In this document: piece after piece, positions 47,196 to 56,200 of the stretch
Layout: each line of letters begins with the position of its first letter
Position numbering within the stretch: position 1 is the stretch's first letter
From: Dichotomocladium elegans
Lineage: Eukaryota; Mucoromycota; Mucoromycetes; Mucorales; Lichtheimiaceae
Length of the DNA stretch: 64,000 bases
Reading direction: 5' to 3'
NCBI GenBank assembly: GCA_025716815.1
Contig: JAIXMN010000014.1
Span: forward strand, 917,399 to 981,398
Position numbers and translations under genes: made by a program
Notes under the pieces: model-generated
Databases searched by the model: none
Told to the model about the DNA's origin: nothing
The model's input: only the letters and a program-made list of their open reading frames with translations

Positions 47196-48330
47196 AAATG
47201 ACCTCGTTCATCCTTTCAGATGGCCTCCGAAATCTGATCAACGAAATTGGGAAAGACGTCGTCATGTCAGAAAGCGATAGCACCTGTTTCCGGTGGATGC
47301 GAGCAGGGATTATGACCAATACATGGACAGGAAGCCTCCCGATCAAATGATCATTGCAGGTCCTGAATCAGATGGTGACGAAGTGGAGATTCCTGCAGCA
47401 CCAACATGCGAAAGCATTCTATCACTGTTACAACGACGACGAAAAAGAAAGCTCTTCTTTTTAGTATACGAGAGGGGCATGTCAGTGTGATCCGCAGCTC
47501 TGCAGTTGCAAATAAAGCCTCGCACAGCCCAATATTGGGTGCAGCAGAATCATATCATGAGGAATGTGTCCAGTGGCTGACCATGGGGACGACCACCGAA
47601 GCTAGTTGAAGAGCACCAGGAATTCTTGGTTGGTTTAATTGACGAAAACCTTCGCTTGTGTTGGGGGAGATCATGTCAAGTTTGACAGAAGCTTCGCCGA
47701 CCTTAACAACCGGAAAGCCGCCTTGTACAACTTTATCACAGAAAAAGCAGAATAAGTCTAAAGCGAGCTCATTTTCAAGCAGCCAAAAGAAATATCCCTG
47801 GAAAAATTGAAGCTCGATATGCTTGGATGGCAGAGTGGCTTCAAACTGACATGAACCACTCGAGCAACTGCGTGTTTGTAGATGAAGGAGCGTTCCACAT
47901 CAACATGAAGCTTTTGTATGCATGGTCGACCAAGGATACCAGGGCAACTGTCAAAGTACCAATAACGAGGGCGGTAACGACAACTATTCTCGGTGCGATT
48001 TCTCCTTTTTGGGTGGTCAATGTATATGTGAGGCGTCCAAAGTCAGTTGCTGCATCGAAAAAGCGTAAGACAGCAGGCAGCAACGAATCTGCAGAGAAGA
48101 CTACTGGCAAGCGCGGTACTGTCACTGGCCATTACCTTAATTCCTCTCGCAAACCATGGACGTGCCAGACCGACACAAAGTCTTCAAAGAGAACTATATC
48201 CTGATGGATAATGCGCCTATCCACCAACACGACGACATCAGCAAGTACGCATAACACCGTGGCTATCGCTGTGTATATCTTCCTCCTTATTCACCAGAGC
48301 TGATCCCGATCGAACAATTCTGGTCAGTTT
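47196..48330 (+). pseudogene. Tc1/mariner-like DDE transposase, copy C (shares lesions with copy E)
   Basis: Second subfamily, starting MTSFILSDGLRNLINE and containing MSESDSTCFRW, EWLQTDMNHSSNCVFVDEGAFH (first Asp), AWSTKDTRATVKVPITRA and GTVTGHYLN. A frameshift at GHYLN (about 48,140) is followed in another frame by YILMDNAPIHQHDDI (second Asp). A TAA comes next in KYA-stop-HRGYRC (48,250-48,255), then PPYSPELIPIEQFWSV with the Glu. Both lesions recur in copy E. The 3' end is cut off at about 48,330, where it joins a fragment of the multicopy gene family. Confidence 0.8.
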
Positions 48331-48440
48331 TGCATCCACTGTTATCATGTCATAAAATTGGCAATTCTTGGAAGAAGAACTGGTTCAAATTTATCACAAA
48401 ACGAAGGCTCTACAGAAAGAGTATGACGCAGAGGGAAACC
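48331..48440 (+). pseudogene. Fragment of the multicopy gene family (see 56,201)
   Basis: About 105 bp closely matching 57,180-57,290: LSCHKIGNSWKKNW against LSCHKVGNSWNKNW, and the KALQKEYDAE segment in a shifted frame. It is joined directly to the truncated transposase on its left and to unrelated sequence on its right. Confidence 0.75.
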
Positions 48441-48741
48441 CCGTTATTTACATGCTGCTGTTATTGATCATCCATTCTTTCTGGCCGACGTTAGATTTTT
48501 CGTGGGTCCCTGACCATATCCGGTATTCGATGCGTTCTGCAGCTCACCTTAATGGTATGTGTGTCGACAAAGCTGGCCAAGAAGCGTGTGCCGCTAAAAC
48601 CGATGAAGAAACGCGCTTACACACATGTGCCTGATCTCATCCTCGGCGCTCACAATCCTCTTCTTGTATTTCTTACGACAAGTGCGAGATCCTGCGTTTT
48701 ATGAGCATGTATTTATAGACTGATCACTGCTCCCCACACTT

Positions 48742-49405
48742 CTAGTCATACTCTTACTTTTGGGTGCCTGCGAAATCGCATTTAATCGGGTACGGAAAAC
48801 TTTTCATGAATTGGTACAACATTAGCAGATGAAAAAAGGAAGGCCCCCTCTTTCTCCTGGAAGCGCATGTGCTTATACATTGGCAAATGTATTTCGCGAC
48901 AATGTTCTTTATTCTTTTGATCAGCAACGTCTTTATCCCCATCACTGAGTCTGGCCCTGCTCTGAAAGAAGATCCTTTTTGGGGACTTTCGAAATTTGTG
49001 CCTACTATTGGCATGCTCTTTGGTAATTCCATGGGCAGCGTGACTATGGCTACAGAGCAGTGTCTCGACAACATGGGACAAGTAGCATAAGCTGTACCTT
49101 TTTCCCCATGTAGAACCTGGTTAATTATCTTTATCTTCTGTTTGTCACATCAGTGACTAAACACTTCTCCTGGAGGCCTGGTTAGCATTTGGTGCAAGTC
49201 GTTTCGAGGCCGCTAGGCCCTTTGCAATTGAGACAATCCGAGTATCTCTCGGCCCGATCATAACACAGCTCAGTGTAATTGGCCTGATCAACATTCCACG
49301 GATGATGACCGACCTGCTGATGGCAGGGACGGCCGTGAAGTCGCCGTTATCTACCAGCAATACATCCTGTTCATGATTGCCGCCTCAAGTACTCTGAGTG
49401 TGTAC
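48742..49405 (+). pseudogene. UPF0014 / FetB-like ABC transporter permease, decayed
   Basis: Fragments in order match the UPF0014 family of metal-export-type permeases: LLLLGACEIAFNRVRKTFHE (48,755-48,815), MYFATMFFILLISNVF, KFVPTIGMLFGNSMGSVTMA (about 48,985-49,050, the typical PxxGMxxGN box), then LEAWLAFGASRFEAARPF (49,165-49,220), SVIGLINIPRMMTDLLMAGT (typical LPGMMTGQxxAG box, first Gly changed to Arg) and YQQYILFMIAASSTLSV in a shifted frame. The N-terminus is absent, and stops and a frameshift lie between pieces. It looks like a host gene whose 5' part was replaced by the transposon mosaic to its left. Confidence 0.65.
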
Positions 49406-49684
49406 GTGCCTTTACCCCAATCCTTCGTTTCCCCTCCCCAAGATGAAAAGTTCGAAATAACCCTCCTCATATCCTTGAAATTATAGTGTCAACAGCGTAT
49501 TCCACCGCCCAAGGCAAACAGTATAGAAGAAAAGGGAAGACATTGCGGCGTGTTATTATGCCCAGTGCTGTTGGTCCTTTAAGCCGGTTGTATTAAAACA
49601 TCAGATAAGCTTGATCATCAATCCGACTGGCTGGATTTAATGAAAACCTGTTTCTATAAATATGGAATGACTGTATGAGGGGAG

Positions 49685-50110
49685 TACTAAACGATAATCG
49701 AAACGAAAAAAAACAAATGGCCTGTTGGAGATTCCATTAGAGTATAAAGAGTCGGGAGAGCACAGTGAGCAGTGACAGAAGAAAGGAATGAGGGCATGGG
49801 GTGGTTCGAAAAGCGTCCAAAGCATCGAGAGAAAGAAGGAGAGGAAGAGAGCTGAGAGCAGCAAGAACTATACGACTGTTATAAACTAAGGAACAATAAT
49901 CGCATCTACTGCCAGCGCCCATAATATCTCATTGTGTCTCATTTTGTGCTTCTTTCTCTTAATACAATGGACGATTATCCAACCCACCATACCCTGATTC
50001 CTGTCTTCTGTCACTGCTCACTGTGCTCTCCAAACTCTTTATACTCTAAGGGAATCTCCAACAAGCTATTCGTTGTTTTTCGTTTCGGTTATCGTTCGGT
50101 CTTCGAAGCA
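49685..50110. repeat. Long imperfect inverted repeat
   Basis: Left arm about 49,685-49,835 and right arm about 49,960-50,108 are reverse complements at high identity, sharing ctgtcactgctcactgtgctc and gaatctccaaca on opposite strands in split form. The spacer is about 125 bp. No protein is recognised on either arm. Confidence 0.75.
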
Positions 50111-50205
50111 TTTTACTGGATGATGTGTAATAAATCGTATTTCTCCAACAAGAACAGTTGATCGCCGAATCGGGTTTAAAATTCTTTCGTCTGGCCGGAG
50201 TCCCA

Positions 50206-51230
50206 GTTAAACTGTGCATGGTATGTGGAGTATACAGTTTCTGTCATGATCTGATGTATTGCAAGCGTTGCATGCTGGACAAGGAGATTATATACTTCCT
50301 TATGGCTAGTGATGGGCATCTACTAGCAAGACTGTTTTGCTGGCAGCCGGCTGTATCGACGTGGGAATGCCTTTGGTGCAAATACTGTAAGTTACGATAG
50401 TGGAAGATTACGTCATGAATGCGAGTGTACTCATTCTTTTTTATTTTCTTTGCATTTCTTTCTGTTTTGGCGGTTGTAGACATATCTTGCCATGCTTTAG
50501 TCTGGCCAGACTTCCAGCTGAACTGAGCAGCTGCACTTGTTCCACTGATCACGGTGTGGGAGGTGGCCAAGTAGTAATGGCAATTACAGAGTGTCTACAA
50601 CTGCCGTGTTTGGCGTCGGTCCGGACTGTCTTCATCTGATGCAATGGAGCCGTTGCATGCTGGATAAGGAGCTCGTGTTCTACCTTAAAGTTAGCCTTTC
50701 CATTGTTTGGCGAGGCTGCTTTGCTGACAGTTGCCTGTATCGACGTGGGAATGCCTGTGGTGCAAATACTGTAAGTTACGGTAATGGAAGGCACGCTATG
50801 GATGCGAGTGTACTCATTCCTCTTTATTCCTTCTTTGCGTTTCTTTCTGCTTTGGCGGTTGTAGACATATCTTGCCATGCTTTAGTCTGGCCAGACTTCC
50901 AGCTGAACTGAGCAGCTGCACTTGTTCCACTGATCACGGTGTGGGAGGTGGCCAAGTAGTAATGGCAATTACAGAGTGTCTACAACTGCCGTGTTTGGCG
51001 TCGGTCCGGACTGTCTTCATCTGATGCAATGGAGCCGTTGCATGCTGGATAAGGAGCTCGTGTTCTACCTTAAAGTTAGCCTTTCCATTGTTTGGCGAGG
51101 CTGCTTTGCTGACAGTTGCCTGTATCGACGTGGGAATGCCTGTGGTGCAAATACTGTAAGTTACGGTAATGGAAGACACGCTATGGATGCGAGTGTACTC
51201 ATTCCTCTTTATTCTATCTTTGCGTTTCTT
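50206..51230. repeat. Tandem repeat, 385-bp period, about 2.7 units
   Basis: Units at about 50,206-50,590 (diverged), 50,591-50,975 and 50,976-51,230 (partial; units 2 and 3 almost identical). Each unit has a conserved GTAAGTTACG and a following pyrimidine tract ending TTGTAG, like an intron. The first unit reads VKLCMVCGVYSFCHD and CKRCMLDKE, a cysteine-pair pattern, so the repeat may derive from duplicated exons. No intact ORF spans it. Confidence 0.8.
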
Positions 51231-51249
51231 TCTTCGGTCCTTGTTCTCT

Positions 51250-51488
51250 CTTTTCTACTTCAGCAAACATGAGCGACAATGAGCCAGTAAATGTTCTTTG
51301 AAGCTTGGAGAAGTACTACCACGACTATTTCACGGAGTGCCTCTCGACAAATATCAAGAAGAAGAAGAAAAAGTTGGTGATCGTCGAGTATGAGTTGAAT
51401 GAAGTAGTTTGACAAAGGCTTCGAAAAATCCCAAAATTAGGGCGGCCGCAACTGGTATAGCTAACTCACACCTCTCTGAAGAAGTATA
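51250..51488 (+). pseudogene. 5' fragment of the multicopy gene family, cut by a transposon
   Basis: Matches 56,185-56,425: ATGAGCGA start, intron-like GTAAATGTTCTTTGAAG, then KKKLVIVEYELNEVV and the GCGGCCGCA-T/CTGGT block. An in-frame stop follows NEVV. Sequence identity ends at the exon 2 donor, where transposon copy D begins. Confidence 0.75.
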
Positions 51489-52130
51489 CACCATTTTTCA
51501 AAATCAAAATCGCACCCTGCCAGTTTTGAAGTCGCAGGATCGCAAAAATACAAATCGCATTTTTGTGCGGAAATCTTTATGCGTGATGACAAAGCAAAAG
51601 TCGCATACATACTCGGAAAGATGTCGCAAATCCATCTCATCCTTATGACTCTTTCTCTTTATAAACTTTTACATTTTGAAATGAGCAATCTATTATTTTA
51701 CAACGATGGCCAAGGTCATGTCGCTGATGAGGAAATGTACTCACTTCAATCCGTTTGTTCTTACACTGACTATCTGTGTAGCATATCGTGCAAAGATAAC
51801 TCTGAGTTTACTCTCACACACATTCCCAAGCGAAAGGATACATACATTCGGATGAAAGAAGCGGGGATCAAGGGCAGTTACACAGCATACACTGATCAAG
51901 GCAAGGTCAGATGTTTCAAACTGGTTTTTGAGGAGGTATTGAGTGCATCAGCTGCAGCAAAACAGCTAGGACTCCATGTTCGTTCAGCACAGCGATGGGC
52001 ATTACAGTAAGAAGAGGACCCTGACAGCATTTTAAGAAATGTAGAAGCAGAGGGCCGATCGTGTATTCTCAATGAAGAGCATTTATTGTTCTAGGATGCA
52101 ATTTTCGCTAAAAATAGCCGTACTCAAAAG
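51489..52130 (+). pseudogene. Tc1/mariner-like transposase, copy D (5' end and N-terminus only)
   Basis: Begins with a terminal sequence TACACCATTTTTC...gaagtcgcaggatcgcaaaaa, the reverse of the 13,138 and 46,245 ends. Then comes the leader MSNLLFYNDGQGHVADEE, the linker PKRKDTYIRMKEAGIKG and the helix-turn-helix ASAAAKQLGLHVRSAQRW, stopping at 52,008-52,010. No DDE core follows. It is inserted at a TA in the multicopy-family fragment to its left. Confidence 0.75.
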
Positions 52131-52536
52131 AATCCTATATCGAGAAGACTAAGTTTATTCTTGGAAAGAACAAAGAACTATGGGAGTGTGCTTCTTTGTC
52201 AATGAGCCATTTAGCCTGGGGATTGTAACTCCGAAGCTGATTATCAAATGGAATAATGAAGTAATAGCTTTCAGGAGACTCCTGTGTTCTCATTGTAATA
52301 TTCAGAGAAATTATTCATTATGTACCTACACTTTCTGAACGTATGGATAAGGATGACAGCAGTATCGTGTTTTGTTGTGTTGTAAGAGACTGAGAGAGTA
52401 CGAAAAGAAATACAATCTTCCTACACTACACAAGTGCCGGATATGTATCGGATTATTCTTGAGATGGTCTCTTGGAATTACTTGTTGGAATTGTTTGGGA
52501 TTTCATTGTTGATTTCAGACCTCCTTCACGTCGATA

Positions 52537-52724
52537 CAGTGGCCGCCCGTTATAGTGATACCCTCGGTTCCAGGAAATCGCATCACTATAATGAATTATC
52601 ACTATAATGAATTATCACTATAATGAATTGGAATAAGCCCTACCTGGCAATTTTGTCCTTCATAAAGTGTATCGCTATAACGAATTATCATTATAATGAA
52701 TATCACTATAACGAGCGGCCACTG
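52537..52724. mobile_element. MITE 1, 188 bp, TA target duplication
   Basis: Terminal inverted repeats of about 24 bp (CAGTGGCCGCCCGTTATAG and its mirror with one mismatch), flanked by TA on both sides (52,535-52,536 and 52,725-52,726). Internal tandem copies of tatcactataatgaat. No coding capacity. The CAGT ends, TA duplication and CGTTATA core point to a Tc1/mariner-pogo parent, which is not seen in this window. Confidence 0.88.
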
Positions 52725-52790
52725 TAAAACCTCATTAAAGAACCCAGTGGGAAAAAGAAAAACACTGTGGAGATGGATCATTGCTGACAC

Positions 52791-52800
52791 TATAAATAGT
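52791..52800 (+). promoter_or_regulatory. Probable TATA box of the intact Fanzor
   Basis: TATAAATAGT, about 180 bp before the Fanzor ATG and the best TATA-like match in that leader. Confidence 0.45.
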
Positions 52801-52969
52801 GATGCTCAAGCAAACTGTCCCTTTCCATTATCCACATACAAAAATAGAGCCCATACAGCCTACAGAAAATAACACAGCACCACATTTACGGTTGAAAGCT
52901 AATACGGCCGCTTTCATACTCGGCTCTGCGATACTAAGAAATAATATACCCTAGGTCTTCACCCACCAA

Positions 52970-55168
52970 ATGGCCCAACCCCACCGCCCCGTCATTCCCG
53001 AAGGCATGCGCACTGGCCACAGCATTGACCGCACTGGCCGTATAATTGGGGTGAAATCGTCCATACGGGGCATCAGCTGGCGACAGCAGTACCGTGAACG
53101 TCTGTATCAGTTGGTTGACCTTGTCCACAACACCACAACACAGGCGTACGCGTTCGCCAAATATATTTTCATCAACGAGGCAGCGCGCGATCCAACTTTT
53201 AACATCCAGGAAAACATCACGGAGAAGTTCTTTTCAGAAGTTTGGCTCTCCATGGTTAACAAAGCCGAACGCCGCACCCAAGGTGAAACTGCCCGCATCC
53301 GAGAACTAATTAATCGCCACAAGGATGAGTACCTTCGGATATCCGGATACGACAGGCCTGCGTTCCCTTATTCCCAGCAATGTTCTTCTTACGAAGGCAC
53401 CAAGATTTATACTGCTTACGTGAATAATGTCCACATGCTGTTCGGGCAACACCTTCGGCGTGTCATCAATGTCATCCTGAATCTTCGTCAGCGAAAAGCC
53501 GACCGCAAGCGAGAGTTAATCGCACAGGGCCTAAGCCCCGATCAAGTACGCCAGGACCTTTATGAAACCATCACCCGGCATGCCACAGGATTCAAGCTAG
53601 CAATTGCCCGTCGAGGTGTTTTGAGGGAAGACATTAATGCCGAACCTGGATTTCTTCGGGAAGCATACGATATCCTACAACCTGTCTTAAACGCTTACCC
53701 CCGAAACCACCAATTCCAACACCAGAGTATCTATTACGACGCCAAGGCCAATCCTGTTAAGCATTTCAATGCCTTCTTCCAGCTTGCACGCGTTTGTCAA
53801 CAGAACGGAATACGCGGATTCAACTGTTTTCCACTTCGTCGCTCGTGGTCACCATGCTACATGGAGATCGATACGAAAATCCTTTGCTACCATATCCTGG
53901 GCTGCAAAATGGAATCCCACACAAGCAATATGGAGTACTGGAGACGTGTTGTAAACCTGAAATCAAGAGCTTTCAAACCCCAAGAATCCGAGCTGCTCCA
54001 ATTCCGTGGGACTATTCACACTGACGGCGTCGGTGTTACTGTGTTCAAGAAGACAAATGGCCTTCAATCGGGTTTCGGACAGAGATTTGGCATCCAGAGC
54101 GAAGATATCGAATACGTCACCCCACAGATAGTCCGGAACGAAGACTATAGAGGACAATGGGTCACCATTGATCCTGGCAGAAGAGACCTGTTGTATTGCG
54201 TTCATGAGAACTCGTCACCCGACAACCACCAGACCTTCCGATATACAAAGCAGCTTCAAGATCATACACGGAAGATCAAACGGTACCGCAGACTCCGAGA
54301 ACGACTCAAGTTGGAGCGACCCGAGGTCGCGTTGGCTGAGCAGAATCTATCTCAATTTCAAAGTCATACGCTTTCCGTGCCCAACTACGACGGATACCTC
54401 GCCGCCAAGAATCGGGTCTCTGTAGTTCTCAAGTCTTTCTACGCGACAACCACTACGAACCACCCGAACCCGCAATTTCTTTTTCGAAAACTTCGCCTGT
54501 CAGCGTTTTACAAGAAGCAGCAAGCAGATGAAAAGCTTCTGGACTCTTTGAATGCGAAGTTTGGCAGTAGATCCGTTTTCGTGATGGGAAATTGGTCTGC
54601 GCCGCATACAAGATATCACGAGCCTATCCGTGGTGTCGGCTTCCGGCGGCTGTTGAAGAAGAACAATTGCAATATTTATTTGGTCTACGAGTACAAGACA
54701 AGCAAGTGCTGCCCTGTATGTGACAATGAAAGCCTTGCTACCTTTAAAATGGTTCCTAATCCACGCCCATATCGACGACCCGACAATCCGCTCACGATCT
54801 GCCATGGCCTGCTACGGTATGAAGGACGGGCATGTTGTGTTATACTTCCAAAAGATTATAATACAGTATTTTGATGTTTCAATAGATGCACAAATCAAAA
54901 CTGTACAGCAGGCATGGCAGAGGGTGTTTGTCAACCAAGGTTATGGAACCGGGATCTGGCGGCGGCTCTCAACATGCATCATATCCTCCGGGGTCTTCGG
55001 GAAGATGGTATCATCCCAGCAAGGTTCCAGAGAAGAAATGCTGCACAAGCATCCGCAGCTGGTGGAAGGCCACACTCACCTGAACCAGAGCAGCGCAACG
55101 TGAGACTACGACGGGCAAGGCCAGGAAGGCCACGAGGTGCACGCTCTGGCGGGTCGAGACGACCGTAA
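52970..55168 (+). CDS. Fanzor: eukaryotic TnpB-like RNA-guided DNA endonuclease (apparently intact)
   Basis: Two exons, 52970-54816 and 54886-55168, joined inside Arg616 (intron GTATGA...AATAG, 69 nt), giving 709 aa. The N-terminal half has helix-rich, Arg-rich segments and FFQLARVCQQNG. Then come RGTIHTDGVGVTVFKK and RuvC-I VTIDPGRRDLLYCVHE (Asp401). After a coiled region (RKIKRYRRLRERLK) come FVMGNWSAPH and VYEYKTSKCCPVC, where Glu574 matches the relocated glutamate of Fanzors and Cys581/Cys584 start a zinc finger. Cys617 and Cys622 (CTNQNC) close it after the intron. RuvC-III RLWNRDLAAALNM supplies Asp639. The tail is strongly basic and Arg/Gly/Pro-rich. Known Fanzors are RNA-guided nucleases carried on eukaryotic transposons. 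No partner transposase lies in the same unit. Expression and activity are unproven. Confidence 0.9.
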
Positions 55169-55330
55169 CCCCAACCAAGAATTTTCCGCGTCAGTTATCG
55201 CTGACGCACCCAGGATAACCACAGCCCTTCGCGGCAAGCCCCCTTCCTTTGGAAGGACGGTGTGTTGTAAGTCAACGGGATTGGAGAAGGCGTAGTGTTT
55301 TCTGCTGACTAACAGGGTTTCATCCATGGA
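55169..55330 (+). ncRNA. Candidate Fanzor guide-RNA (omega/fRNA) scaffold
   Basis: Directly after the Fanzor stop lie two perfect hairpins: GCGTCAG-ttatcg-CTGACGC (55,188-55,207) and CCTTCC-ttt-GGAAGG (55,242-55,256), with further GC-rich pairing between. TnpB and Fanzor guide scaffolds overlap or follow the 3' end of the nuclease gene, so position and structure fit. The guide boundary and transposon end are not identified. Inference only. Confidence 0.4.
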
Positions 55331-56200
55331 TGCGAAATCTTTTTACCTATTGATACGACAAATTTATATAATTCTATGCGACATTCTTCTTGTATTTTGC
55401 ACGACATTATTTTATCTTGTTTACGACATTTATTTTTGAAAATAAAGTATGCACTATTTCAAGAAACATTTTGCACGTGTAATCGGCGATTGTTTACTTT
55501 GCACAGTCAATATATTACACATGACCAATGGGCATACAAGTGGGCATTGATATATTGAAAATCGATAGCCCACTGAAAACGGTACCTCTGCTCCATACGC
55601 CTTAGCATAGCCTCATGTCCACGCAGTAAACCTGGTCTGTGCTGCCGAAAACCTGCATGGAAGGTCTATGGGATGGGGCAGAGCCAAATGCAAGTGGACG
55701 GGGGTGTCTTTGCTGAACAAACTGATCCCATGGTGGATTAAGCACTTTGGCCACTATAAGAGAATCAACGACAGACCACCGGCATGTGCAGCACAAAATG
55801 AAGACGGAAGTGCCCTTACCCAATGACTGCCCCACCCGGCAGGCCGGTATATGTCATAAGCTCTCTTCCATGGCGTTAGGCACGGGTAATATACCCAATC
55901 TTAAAAAATAGGAACGACTCTTAGGTGCGAATAAAAAGCAAGACAATATCATATGGGTTCATACAAAAGAGGTTGCTCGACTCTCGATTACGTGTAGGAA
56001 AGCAAGGCAAAGAAGTGGAGGATAAAACTCTCACTCTGTTGGAACAAAACAATTTCCGCTTATATCCTGCATATTCTCAAAATTAGTTGCGCGCGTCATA
56101 TCCACCTCTGAGTGCCAAATTTTTCCTTGCGGACAAATCTATGAGTCCGCATGAACAGATCTTACGCGTTCCGTGCTCCCTCTTTCCTACCTTTACAAAC
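55331..56200. other. Intergenic, no gene recognised
   Basis: Holds a short series of cgacat-type motifs (55,350-55,435) and AT-rich sequence. Short ORFs at 55,602-55,835 (-) and 55,376-55,558 (+) have no family resemblance. Confidence 0.4.

Noticed and set aside
50206..51230. CRISPR-like array
   Set aside because: The repeat period is 385 bp with nearly identical units and no unique spacers; the genome is eukaryotic.
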